A stretch of DNA of 64,000 nucleotides, taken from the NCBI RefSeq assembly GCF_016342705.1, contig NZ_JAEINV010000001.1, positions 186,001 to 250,000 of the forward strand, written 5' to 3'. Every line of letters starts with the position of its first letter. Within the stretch, counting starts at the first letter, position 1. Position numbers and translations under genes: made by a program. Positions 55,907 through 64,000 of the stretch are shown in pieces. The notes below the pieces were generated by a model. That model was not told where the DNA came from. It did no database searches and was given only the letters and a program-made list of their open reading frames with translations. The stretch comes from Lutibacter sp. (lineage in GTDB: Bacteria; Bacteroidota; Bacteroidia; Flavobacteriales; Flavobacteriaceae).

Positions 55907-56995
55907 TTGAAACATACTAAAATACATTCATTTCCAATTTTTGGAATATTAATAATTGCTTTTACATTATTTATAAGTTGCGGTGGATCTAGTTCTGGTG
56001 AGGAATTAAATTTAGCGCCAACAAATTTAATAATTGATGCAACTATTGTTGGGACTGACACGTCAAATCCTAATGGTGATGGTAGTGGAAAGGTGATATT
56101 TAATTTTTCGGCAGAGAATGCCACTACTTTTAAAATTAATTTAGGAAATGATGAAATAATTGAAACGTCATCAAATACTTTAACCTACACATATACAGGA
56201 TCTGGTTTAAAAACATTTCAAGTGTATATATCAGCTTATAATTTAGATAAGCAAATTTCTAAGAGTATTTCAATTACTGTAAAAATTAACTCAGGCCTTT
56301 TATGGTCTGATGAATTTAATGGTAGTGGAGCACCAGACGGCTCTAAATGGGGCTACGATATTGGAAATAGCGGCTGGGGAAATAATGAACTTCAATATTA
56401 TACCAAGAGAACTAGCAATGTAGTTGTAGAAGGTGGATTTTTGAAAATTACTGCAAAAAAAGAAAGTTACGAGGGTGCTGAATATACATCAACTCGTTTG
56501 TTAACAAAAGGAAAATTTGATTTTAAATATGGTAAAGTTGAAGTGAGAGCAAAACTACCTAGCGGTAAAGGAACTTGGCCAGCAATTTGGATGTTAGGAT
56601 CAAATATTTCAACGGTAAATTGGCCTGCTTGTGGTGAAATTGATATTATGGAATATGTTGGATATCAACCAGATGTAGTACATAGTGCAATTCATACAAC
56701 ATCAAGTTCCGGAAATACGGTAAATCATAAAAGTTTTGATTTAACTACTGCAGAAGAAGAATTTCATGTATATGGTATAGAATGGACTTCAACTGAAATA
56801 AGTTTTTTTGTTGATGAAACACTACATTACACTTACAAACCTACAACTTATAATGAAGCAACTTGGCCATTTACAAAAAATCAATTTTTAATTTTAAATC
56901 TTGCAATAGGTGGCAATTGGGGAGGGGCTCAAGGAGTTGATGACTCAATTTTCCCTCAACAATTTGTAATTGATTATGTAAGAGTTTATCAATAG
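55907..56995 (+). CDS. GH16 endo-beta-1,3-glucanase (laminarinase), lipoprotein
   Basis: Endo-acting laminarinase of 362 aa. The start is TTG at 55907, giving a clean lipoprotein signal (lipobox FISC, then GGSSSGEEL). Residues 35-128 are a PKD-like module (APTNLIIDATIVG, NPNGDGSGKV); the GH16 jelly-roll runs from about 133 (LLWSDEFNGSGAPD). Catalytic motif E244-I-D246-I-M-E249. WGNNELQYYT and the C-terminal FVIDYVRVYQ are typical of the GH16_3 subgroup acting on laminarin. It initiates breakdown of the glucan in this locus. Confidence 0.93.
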   Translation: MKHTKIHSFPIFGILIIAFTLFISCGGSSSGEELNLAPTNLIIDATIVGTDTSNPNGDGSGKVIFNFSAENATTFKINLGNDEIIETSSNTLTYTYTGSGLKTFQVYISAYNLDKQISKSISITVKINSGLLWSDEFNGSGAPDGSKWGYDIGNSGWGNNELQYYTKRTSNVVVEGGFLKITAKKESYEGAEYTSTRLLTKGKFDFKYGKVEVRAKLPSGKGTWPAIWMLGSNISTVNWPACGEIDIMEYVGYQPDVVHSAIHTTSSSGNTVNHKSFDLTTAEEEFHVYGIEWTSTEISFFVDETLHYTYKPTTYNEATWPFTKNQFLILNLAIGGNWGGAQGVDDSIFPQQFVIDYVRVYQ

Positions 56996-57051
56996 GAGAA
57001 ATTAAAATAGTCATTTTAATGACAAAATAGTATTAAAACTTATAAAACAGG

Positions 57052-57102
57052 AGGGTTATTTTTGATAAGAACTAATTAAGGTTTAACAAATTAACCCTTT
57101 TT
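57052..57102 (+). terminator. Possible terminator after GH16
   Basis: Perfect 7-bp stem AGGGTTA / TAACCCT with a long 33-nt loop and a T5 tract directly after. The long loop makes it a weak candidate. Confidence 0.33.
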
Positions 57103-57153
57103 AAATACAATTTAATGCAATTGATATTAATGAATATTAAAAATATAAAAAAA

Positions 57154-58587
57154 ATGAAGCCAATAATAATTTTAGTTTTTGCTATTTCTTTATTGAGTTG
57201 CAATAATTCAAAAAACGATGGAAAAGACGATACAATTATTACTCCACCACAAATTGAAAATGAGGTTGATTTTTGGCTAACAAAATCAGATGGATCTGTA
57301 AAAATAGAAAAGCAGGATGGTATTTTAGCTTTTGGTAGCAATTATAATTCATATACCTCAATTCAAGTAAATGATTCTCAAACATTCCAAACCATAGATG
57401 GATTCGGATTTTCATTGACTGGAGGAAGTGCTGAGGTTATAAGCCAATTAAATCCTGAAAAAAAACAAGAGTTATTACAAAAATTATTTGGTACTAATGA
57501 AAGCGGTATTGCTATAAGTTACCTTAGAATAAGTATTGGAGCTTCAGATTTAGATGCTTCTACTTTTTCATACAATGATATGCCTAATGGAGAAACAGAT
57601 GTTAATTTAAATCAGTTTAGTTTAGCTCCAGACATGACCATTTTAATTCCGTTATTAAAAGAAATAATTGCAATTAATCCAACAATAAAAATAATGGGGA
57701 CGCCTTGGTCGCCACCAGTTTGGATGAAAGATAATAATAACACAGTTGGCGGAAGTTTGCAACCAAAATATTACAATGTATATGCGCAATATTTAGTGAA
57801 ATACATTGAGCAAATGAAAACTCAAGGAATTATAATAGATGCAATTACCCCACAAAACGAGCCGTTACATCCGGGAAATAACCCAAGTATGTACATGTCT
57901 GCTGCTCAGCAAGCAAGTTTTATTAAAAACAGTTTAGGGCCAGCCTTTAAAGCTGCAAATATTACCTCTAAAATTATTATTTACGATCATAATTGCGACA
58001 ATCCAAATTATCCAATTAGCATTTTAAATGATGCAGAAGCTAAAACATTTATTTCAGGATCTGCATTTCACTTATATGCTGGAGATATTAGCGCATTGTC
58101 TACAGTAAAAAATGCACACCCAGATAAGGATGTATATTTTACTGAACAGTATACAGCTACAGATGGAAATTTTGGAGGTGATTTAAAATGGCATTTAAAA
58201 AATGTAGTTATTGGTTCTATGAGAAATTGGAGTAAAACTGCATTGGAATGGAATTTAGCAAACAATGCCACATTTGGACCTCATACAGATGGTGGTTGTA
58301 CAACTTGTAAAGGTGCAATTACTGTCACTAGCAGTTCATCATACACTCAAAATGTTGGGTTTTATATCATTGGACATGCTTCAAAATTTGTACCAACAGG
58401 CTCTATAAGAATTTCAAGTAATATAGCTGGAAACTTGCAGAATGTAGCTTTTTTAACTCCAAATGGTAAAAAAGTGCTGATAGTTGAAAATGATGGTGAA
58501 ACATCCGAAATATTTAACATTAAATACAATGATAGTTGGGTTGTAGCTTCACTAGAAGCCGGCTCAATTGGAACTTATATCTGGTAA
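57154..58587 (+). CDS. GH30 beta-glucanase (beta-1,6-glucanase type), lipoprotein
   Basis: Clan GH-A hydrolase, 477 aa from the ATG at 57154, chosen because it begins directly at the lipoprotein signal (lipobox LLSC); ATGs at 57115 and 57130 would add a charged leader. Family marks: QTIDGFGFSLTGGSAEV, GTPWSPPVWMK, acid/base E236 in TPQNEPLHPG, nucleophile E331 in VYFTEQYT. A role in cutting beta-1,6 branches of laminarin fits subfamily GH30_3-like members. It is followed by a second GH30. Confidence 0.88.
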   Translation: MKPIIILVFAISLLSCNNSKNDGKDDTIITPPQIENEVDFWLTKSDGSVKIEKQDGILAFGSNYNSYTSIQVNDSQTFQTIDGFGFSLTGGSAEVISQLNPEKKQELLQKLFGTNESGIAISYLRISIGASDLDASTFSYNDMPNGETDVNLNQFSLAPDMTILIPLLKEIIAINPTIKIMGTPWSPPVWMKDNNNTVGGSLQPKYYNVYAQYLVKYIEQMKTQGIIIDAITPQNEPLHPGNNPSMYMSAAQQASFIKNSLGPAFKAANITSKIIIYDHNCDNPNYPISILNDAEAKTFISGSAFHLYAGDISALSTVKNAHPDKDVYFTEQYTATDGNFGGDLKWHLKNVVIGSMRNWSKTALEWNLANNATFGPHTDGGCTTCKGAITVTSSSSYTQNVGFYIIGHASKFVPTGSIRISSNIAGNLQNVAFLTPNGKKVLIVENDGETSEIFNIKYNDSWVVASLEAGSIGTYIW

Positions 58588-58604
58588 AATTAATATTTTA
58601 TAAA

Positions 58605-60095
58605 ATGAAAAAAACAGGAATACTATTAATATTGGTAATTACTTTTTTTAGCTGTACTAAGAAAAGTAATAACAATGTTGAATCTCAAGCTGAAATGCAA
58701 CAAAACGAAAAAGTTGAATTAAGTGAAAAAACAATAAAAGTTTATTCAACAGTTCATAATTCTGATATAAAATTAAAGCTAACCGAATTACTAAAATTTG
58801 GTGAATATCAACAACCGTTAGAAACAGAAGCTTCAATTTTTGTAAATACATCCAAAACACATCAAACATTTTTGGGGATTGGTGCAGCTTTAACCGATGC
58901 GGCAGCTGAAACTTTTTATAAGTTAACTGAAGATCAACAAAAACTGTTTATGGAGGCATATTACAGTGTTGATAAAGGAATTGGATATTCTTTGGGAAGA
59001 ACTATAATTCACAGTTGCGATTTTTCAACGGCAAGTTATACATATATTGAAGAAGGTGATGCAGATTTAAAAACGTTTAATATTGAGCATGATAGACAAT
59101 ATAGACTCCCTTTCACAAAATTAGCAATTGCGGCTGCAGGTGGAAAACTTACAATGTATGCAAGTCCGTGGAGCCCGCCAGCTTTTATGAAAACCAATAA
59201 TAATATGTTGCAAGGTGGTAAATTAAAACCTGAATTTTATGAGCCTTGGGCAAACTATTATGCCAAATTTATAAAAGCTTACGAAAAAGAAGGAATTCCA
59301 ATTTGGGGATTAACTATTCAAAATGAGCCAATGGCAAAACAAACTTGGGAATCTTGTATCTATACAGCTGACGAAGAAAGAGATTTTTTAAAAAATTATT
59401 TAGGGCCAACACTTGAAAAAGAAGGGTTAGGTGATAAAAATATTATTGTGTGGGATCATAACAGAGATTTGTTATTTGAGCGCGCCAATGTTATTTTAAG
59501 TGACCCTGATGCAAATAAATATGTTTGGGGAACAGGTTTTCATTGGTATGAAGACTGGAAAGATGGAACTCCAATGTACAAAAATGTAGCTGCTGTTAAC
59601 GATGCATATCCTGATAAAAATCTAATTTTTACAGAAGGATGTAATGAAAAATATGATGTTACTAGAATTAATTCTGAAGATCCAAAATTAGCAGAACGTT
59701 ATGGTAAAGCTATGATTAACGATTTTAATAATGGTACGGTAGCTTGGACAGACTGGAATATTTTATTAGATGAAACTGGAGGTCCAAATCATGTTGGTAA
59801 TTTATGTTTTGCACCAGTTCACGGAAATACACAAACAGGACAATTGACTTTTACTAATTCATATTACTACATAGGTCATTTCTCAAAATTTATTAGACCA
59901 GGAGCAAAAAGAATTTCAACAGGAACAACAGCCAATCATTTAAGCGCAACCTCCTTTTTAAATACAGATGGAAGTATTGTTGTAGTAGCTTTAAATGATA
60001 GCGATAACGAAATTGAGTACATGTTAACAGTTGATAATAAAACGGCGAAGTTAAAAATGCAAGCACGTTCTATTCAATCAATCATTTTAAATTAA
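58605..60095 (+). CDS. GH30 glycosidase (GH30_1-like), lipoprotein
   Basis: Second GH30, 496 aa from the ATG at 58605, which lies 17 bp past the previous stop and starts a lipoprotein signal (lipobox FFSC, then TKKSNN). A longer frame from 58536 overlaps the neighbour and adds a non-signal leader. Signatures: TFLGIGAALTDAAAETF, YASPWSPPAFMKTNNNM, acid/base E241 in IQNEPMAK, nucleophile E344 in IFTEGCNE, and WTDWNILLDETGGPNHVGN. Likely a beta-glucosidase or exo-1,6-glucosidase working on oligosaccharides in the periplasm. Confidence 0.89.
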   Translation: MKKTGILLILVITFFSCTKKSNNNVESQAEMQQNEKVELSEKTIKVYSTVHNSDIKLKLTELLKFGEYQQPLETEASIFVNTSKTHQTFLGIGAALTDAAAETFYKLTEDQQKLFMEAYYSVDKGIGYSLGRTIIHSCDFSTASYTYIEEGDADLKTFNIEHDRQYRLPFTKLAIAAAGGKLTMYASPWSPPAFMKTNNNMLQGGKLKPEFYEPWANYYAKFIKAYEKEGIPIWGLTIQNEPMAKQTWESCIYTADEERDFLKNYLGPTLEKEGLGDKNIIVWDHNRDLLFERANVILSDPDANKYVWGTGFHWYEDWKDGTPMYKNVAAVNDAYPDKNLIFTEGCNEKYDVTRINSEDPKLAERYGKAMINDFNNGTVAWTDWNILLDETGGPNHVGNLCFAPVHGNTQTGQLTFTNSYYYIGHFSKFIRPGAKRISTGTTANHLSATSFLNTDGSIVVVALNDSDNEIEYMLTVDNKTAKLKMQARSIQSIILN

Positions 60096-60117
60096 AGTTC
60101 TTAAATAATTATAAATT

Positions 60118-61665
60118 ATGTCAAAAAAGGTTGTTTTCATTGCGTTTGTGGTTTCCTTAGGAGGATTCTTATTTGGATTTGATGCCGGAATTATTTCTGG
60201 AGTAATGTCCTACGCAGGTCCAGAATTTAATTTAACCGATGGCCAAACTGGCTGGGTTGTTAGCTCACCTTCCTTTGCTGCAATGATTGCAATGTTAATT
60301 TCTGGGAGATTAAGTGACGTAATTGGACGAAAAAAAATATTAATAGTTGTTGCTTTATTATATGCAATATCAGCGTTGGCATCGGCATATGCAACCTCCT
60401 ATGAAATGCTGTATATAGCCAGAATGATTGGTGGTTTGGCATTTGGAGCAGCTTTAATTTTAGCACCAACTTATATTGCTGAAATTTCTTCAGCAGAAAA
60501 CAGAGGGAAACTGGTTTCAATTCAACAATTAAACATTGTATTAGGTTTTTTTGCGGCCTTTTTAAGTAACTATTATTTCAATAAATTAAACACCTCTGGA
60601 GAATCTTTTTTAACGGATGAAAATGTGTGGAGATGGATGTTAGGAGTAGAATTTATTCCTGCAATATTGTACTTTTTATTTATGTTTTTCGTGCCAAAAA
60701 GTCCAAGATGGTTATGCTCAAGGGGTAAAATGAATGAAGCTAAAGTAGTTTTAAATCAACTATATGGAGAACAATTGGCAAAGGTTGAAATTGAATCTAT
60801 TGAAAAAAATATTAATGAAAGTCAGAAACAAGAAAAAGTATCTATACTAGAGTTGTTAAAACCTTCATTACGCTTTATTTTAATTGTAGGTTTAGTACTA
60901 GGTGTTTTACAACAGATTACAGGAATAAATGCAGTATATTTTTATGCAACTTCTATTTTTAAACAAACAGGAATAGGAACAGATGCTTCTTTTGCATCTG
61001 GAATATTGTTGAGTTTAACAACCGTAGTTTTCACAATAATAGCTATTTTCTTAATAGATAAAATGGGGAGAAGACCTTTGTTATTGTTAGGAATTGCTGG
61101 AATTTCCATAAGTTTATTGGTTTGCGCCTACGGATTTAACCAAGCAACGTACCAATTGACTTCTGATGAAATTGCTCAGTTTGAAACTGTTGAAACTGTT
61201 GAAACTGCCAAGTTAGAACCATTTGCAAATAAAACATATGATAATGATATCGATTTTAAAAACGATATGAAAGCTGCTTTAGGAAATCAAGTATACGCAA
61301 AGAACGAAGGAACTATTTTAGAGGCTGCAACCAATATTAATGCAACACTTGTTTTAATAGGAATCCTCGGATTTATTGCTTGTTTCGCTTTTTCATTAGG
61401 TCCAGTAATGTGGGTTATGTTGTCAGAATTATTTCCAAATAAATACAGAGGTTTAGCAATTGGTGTTATCGGTTTTGTAAATTCATTTATCAGTTGGTTG
61501 GTTCAACAAGTGTTCCCTTGGGAATTATCAAATTTTGGTAATGCAATGAGTTTTTTAATATTTGGAGTTATTGCCTTAGGAGGTTTCTTTATTTTATTTA
61601 AAATATTGCCTGAAACAAAAGGAAAATCCTTGGAGCAAATTGAAATGGATTTAGTAAAAAATTAA
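60118..61665 (+). CDS. MFS sugar porter (XylE/glucose-type)
   Basis: Twelve-helix sugar-proton symporter of 515 aa bringing the released monosaccharide, presumably glucose, into the cytoplasm. Sugar-porter motifs are GRLSDVIGRKK between helices 2 and 3, PKSPRWL after helix 6, LQQITGINAVYFYATSIF, DKMGRRPLLL and the C-terminal PETKGKSLEQIE. A loop of about 65 residues between helices 9 and 10 (about 345-405) is longer than in XylE-type relatives without it and contains a three-fold 9-bp repeat. Confidence 0.9.
   Translation: MSKKVVFIAFVVSLGGFLFGFDAGIISGVMSYAGPEFNLTDGQTGWVVSSPSFAAMIAMLISGRLSDVIGRKKILIVVALLYAISALASAYATSYEMLYIARMIGGLAFGAALILAPTYIAEISSAENRGKLVSIQQLNIVLGFFAAFLSNYYFNKLNTSGESFLTDENVWRWMLGVEFIPAILYFLFMFFVPKSPRWLCSRGKMNEAKVVLNQLYGEQLAKVEIESIEKNINESQKQEKVSILELLKPSLRFILIVGLVLGVLQQITGINAVYFYATSIFKQTGIGTDASFASGILLSLTTVVFTIIAIFLIDKMGRRPLLLLGIAGISISLLVCAYGFNQATYQLTSDEIAQFETVETVETAKLEPFANKTYDNDIDFKNDMKAALGNQVYAKNEGTILEAATNINATLVLIGILGFIACFAFSLGPVMWVMLSELFPNKYRGLAIGVIGFVNSFISWLVQQVFPWELSNFGNAMSFLIFGVIALGGFFILFKILPETKGKSLEQIEMDLVKN
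61183..61209 (+). repeat. Three tandem 9-bp repeats inside the transporter loop
   Basis: GAAACTGTT, GAAACTGTT, GAAACTGCC, coding Glu-Thr-Val, Glu-Thr-Val, Glu-Thr-Ala in an external loop. Repeat number could vary by slippage without breaking the frame. Confidence 0.7.
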
Positions 61666-61692
61666 AATAACCACACTTTTTATAAATTAATA

Positions 61693-63006
61693 ATGAAAAA
61701 TTTAATTCTGATTTTATTTGTATTCTTAGTAATAGGATGTACTTCAAACAAACCAAAAGAACAAGCTATGAATACTTTAGAAAAACCAGCGAAAGTTGAA
61801 TTAAAACTCAATAAAGGCAAGTATCAATTGTACGTAAATCAACAACCGTTTTTTATTAAAGGAGCTGGATTAGAATTTGGTGAAATTTCATCATTAGCAA
61901 AACACAAAGGGAATTCATTCAGAACGTGGAGAACTGAAAATGGGAAGCAATCTGGTAAAGAAGTATTAGACCAAGCACATAAATATGGGCTAATGGTAAC
62001 TATGGGAATTGAAGTTGCTAGAGAACGTCATGGATTTGATTATAATGATGAGGTAGCTGTTAAAGAACAATTAGAACGTATTAAAAAAGAGGTAATTGCG
62101 TTAAAAGATCATCCTGCATTACTAATTTGGGCTATTGGAAATGAATTGAATTTAAGAGCTACCAATCCAAAAGTATGGGATGCAGTAAATGATATTTCAA
62201 AAATGATTCATGAAATAGATCCAAATCATTTAACAACTACAACCCTAGCTGGTATTTCTCAACAAGAAATAGACAATATTAAAGAACGATGCACAGATAT
62301 TGATGTGCTTTCTGTTCAGATGTATGGCAAAATTATTGAATTGCCTAAAATGATTAAAGATTATGGTTGGGAAGGTCCATATATAGTTACCGAATGGGGC
62401 GCAACTGGGCATTGGGAGGTACCAAAAACTTCTTGGAATGTTCCAATTGAAGAAAATAGCACTGTAAAAGCTTCAAATTATTTAAAAAGATATCAAGTTG
62501 CTATTGAAGCAGACTCTCTAAAATGCATTGGCTCATATGTGTTTTTATGGGGACAAAAGCAAGAACGTACACCAACTTGGTATGGTGTTTTTTTAGAAGA
62601 TGGAAGCGAAACGGAATCGGTTGATGTGATGCACTATATTTGGAGTGGAACATGGCCACACAATAGAGCTCCAAAAGTTGAATCATTTACTTTAAATAGT
62701 AAAACAGCCTATGAAAATGTGATTTTAAAAGAAAATCAAGAAGTTGTAGCCCTATTTACAGTAAAAGATATTGAAAATGATAGTATTAATTATAAATGGG
62801 AATTATTACCAGAAAGCACAGATTTAGGTGACGGAGGTGATTTTGAAAAAAGACCAAAAGCTATTGATATGAAAGTAATTAATTCAACAAATGGTGAATT
62901 AAAATTTAAAGCGCCAGAAGTTAAAGGAGCTTATAGATTATTTGGATATGCAGATGACGGACATTCAAAAGCTGCAACAGCAAATATTCCTTTTAAAGTA
63001 AATTAA
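61693..63006 (+). CDS. Clan GH-A-like glycoside hydrolase lipoprotein (GH2-TIM-barrel type)
   Basis: A 437-aa lipoprotein (lipobox VIGC, then TSNKPKEQ). Residues 45-315 form a TIM barrel with acid/base E151 in IWAIGNELN and nucleophile E234 in YIVTEWGATG, and HPALLIWAIGNELN is close to GH2 barrels, but the sandwich domains of GH2 are absent. Residues 330-437 form an Ig-like domain (VVALFTVKDIENDSINYKWELLP). In a glucan locus it could be a beta-glucan hydrolase; GH2, GH5 and GH158-like assignments are all possible. Confidence 0.75.
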   Translation: MKNLILILFVFLVIGCTSNKPKEQAMNTLEKPAKVELKLNKGKYQLYVNQQPFFIKGAGLEFGEISSLAKHKGNSFRTWRTENGKQSGKEVLDQAHKYGLMVTMGIEVARERHGFDYNDEVAVKEQLERIKKEVIALKDHPALLIWAIGNELNLRATNPKVWDAVNDISKMIHEIDPNHLTTTTLAGISQQEIDNIKERCTDIDVLSVQMYGKIIELPKMIKDYGWEGPYIVTEWGATGHWEVPKTSWNVPIEENSTVKASNYLKRYQVAIEADSLKCIGSYVFLWGQKQERTPTWYGVFLEDGSETESVDVMHYIWSGTWPHNRAPKVESFTLNSKTAYENVILKENQEVVALFTVKDIENDSINYKWELLPESTDLGDGGDFEKRPKAIDMKVINSTNGELKFKAPEVKGAYRLFGYADDGHSKAATANIPFKVN

Positions 63007-63088
63007 GCAGATAAATATAAAAAATAGAGAATGGATAAACCTCTTTATAAAATTTCACAGGAGGGACTAGAATAAAATTGAATAAAAA

Positions 63089-64000
63089 ATGAATAAGCAA
63101 CAAACAATGTATATAGGAAATAAGGAAGCTTCATTTGGAGCAAATGAGGTAAAAGGTAAATTAGTAATGGTAGGGGATGAAAGTTATTACAAAATTTCGA
63201 ATGTTGAAGGAATGAGACCTTTTTTTATGAGTATTGTTAGTAACTCAAACCATTGGATGTTTTTGTCTAGCAATGGAGGATTATCTGCTGGTAGAAAAAA
63301 CAGTGAAAATGCACTATTTCCTTACTATACAGATGATAAAATAACCGAATCGGCTGAAATTACTGGAAGTAAAACAATTATTCAGGTTCATCTAGAGGGT
63401 AAAACATATTTATGGGAACCATTTTCAAAAAGGTACGAAGGTGTTTATAAAATTAGTAGAAATTTATACAAGAATAACTATGGTAACAAAGTAATTTTTG
63501 AAGAAATAAATCACGATTTAGGTGTTACTTATAAGTACCATTGGAATTCAAGTGACAAATTTGGTTTTGTAAAAAAATCAACATTGGTTAATATCACAAA
63601 CAAATCGATTCAACTTAAAGTATTAGACGGAATTCAAAACATATTGCCTTATGGTGTTTCTGCTGACTTACAAAATGCGAGTAGTAATTTAGTTGATGCG
63701 TATAAAAAATGCGAGTTAGAAACTGATACTGGATTAGGAATTTTTGCTTTAAGCGCTATTATTGTCGATAAAGCGGAACCAAGTGAAGCATTAAAAGCAA
63801 ACATAGTTTGGTCTTTTGGAATTGAAAATCCAACCTATTTGTTGTCATCATTACAATTAGATAATTTCAGAAAAGGGAAAGAAATTAAACAAGAGGTTGA
63901 TATTAAGGCTGAAAAAGGAGCTTATTTTATTTGTGCAGACTTAACTATAGCGGCTGAATCTGAAAAAAGCTGGAAAATTATTGCCGATGTAAATCAGTCC
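63089..64000 (+). CDS. N-terminal part of a large cytosolic protein, probably a beta-1,3-oligoglucan phosphorylase relative (GH94/GH149/GH161 group)
   Basis: Open from the ATG at 63089 to the right edge (304 codons), so incomplete. No signal peptide. The sequence MRPFFMSIVSNSNHWMFLSS, NGGLSAGRKNSENALFPYYT and YLWEPFSKRYEG looks like the N-terminal beta-sandwich of cellobiose-phosphorylase-like enzymes, in which aromatic and Arg residues form the oligosaccharide site. The usual length exceeds 1000 aa. Its position after the glucan transporter and GH genes supports phosphorolysis of imported oligosaccharides. Catalytic domain not in window; assignment is inference. Confidence 0.52.
   Translation, partial: MNKQQTMYIGNKEASFGANEVKGKLVMVGDESYYKISNVEGMRPFFMSIVSNSNHWMFLSSNGGLSAGRKNSENALFPYYTDDKITESAEITGSKTIIQVHLEGKTYLWEPFSKRYEGVYKISRNLYKNNYGNKVIFEEINHDLGVTYKYHWNSSDKFGFVKKSTLVNITNKSIQLKVLDGIQNILPYGVSADLQNASSNLVDAYKKCELETDTGLGIFALSAIIVDKAEPSEALKANIVWSFGIENPTYLLSSLQLDNFRKGKEIKQEVDIKAEKGAYFICADLTIAAESEKSWKIIADVNQS

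Noticed and set aside
57115-57153. Earlier ATGs for the first GH30
   Set aside because: They put a charged leader ahead of a lipoprotein signal that begins cleanly at 57154.
58536-58604. Upstream start of the second GH30 overlapping the first GH30
   Set aside because: The added residues are the shadow of the upstream gene's end, and the lipoprotein signal begins at 58605.
1-64000. tRNA, rRNA, CRISPR, prophage, toxin-antitoxin or restriction genes
   Set aside because: None seen on reading both strands; apart from one IS3 element and two orphan hydrolases the window is carbohydrate metabolism and its regulation.

Overview
The window is AT-rich DNA from a member of the Bacteroidota, most likely a marine Flavobacteriaceae. 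Three things point there: two SusC/SusD pairs, promoters of the TTTG-N19/20-TAnnTTTG type with no Shine-Dalgarno sequences, and one enzyme carrying a Por/type IX secretion tail (VYPNPSKG). Nearly all of it is carbohydrate catabolism, arranged as a pectin block and a beta-1,3-glucan (laminarin-type) block separated by a regulatory/IS region.

Region 1 (1-8640) is a seven-gene plus-strand operon for uronate breakdown: kduD-like dehydrogenase (cut by the left edge), uxaC, kdgK, kdgA, an exuT-like MFS transporter, uxaB and uxaA. Together they take galacturonate and unsaturated uronate products to KDPG and then to pyruvate and glyceraldehyde-3-phosphate. It ends at a perfect palindromic terminator shared with a convergent LacI-family regulator (8655-9698). 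Region 2 (9699-31544) is a pectin utilization locus. A LacI-type operator sits on the promoter of a GH28/SusC/SusD/surface-lipoprotein unit that ends in a strong terminator at 18148-18179. A second unit follows with PL9, an alpha/beta hydrolase, DUF4861, a secreted KdgF-like cupin, GH105, a Gfo/Idh/MocA oxidoreductase, GH43, a PL10-CE8 fusion, a Tat-exported Gfo/Idh/MocA oxidoreductase and CE12. A second GH105 lies on the opposite strand.

Region 3 (31545-43190) holds two secreted orphan enzymes (a serine beta-lactamase-like hydrolase and an endo/exonuclease/phosphatase-fold protein). It also has a CHASE-PAS-HisKA sensor kinase that lost its ATPase half next to an IS3-family element, and two convergent regulators of about 940 aa with beta-propeller, Y_Y_Y domain, membrane helix and LuxR-type HTH but no kinase.

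Region 4 (43191-64000) is a laminarin-type locus. It starts with a large modular GH5-CBM6-CBM6 enzyme with a T9SS tail and an FN3 lipoprotein. After a 723-bp gap come SusC, SusD, two glucan-binding lipoproteins, GH16, two GH30s, an MFS sugar porter, a clan GH-A-like lipoprotein, and the start of a large cytoplasmic protein resembling a beta-1,3-oligoglucan phosphorylase. The working model is surface endo-cleavage and binding, SusCD import, periplasmic debranching and cytosolic phosphorolysis.

The observations I rate highest are: a LacI operator pair linking cytoplasmic uronate sensing to the pectin PUL; a secreted cupin and a Tat-exported, Cys-rich oxidoreductase in the pectin operon; a tandemly duplicated binding domain in a glucan-binding lipoprotein and a module shared between a binding protein and the GH16; and kinase-less propeller regulators beside a decayed kinase. 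I saw no tRNA, rRNA, CRISPR, prophage or defence genes. Family calls come from reading motifs by eye; no database search was run.
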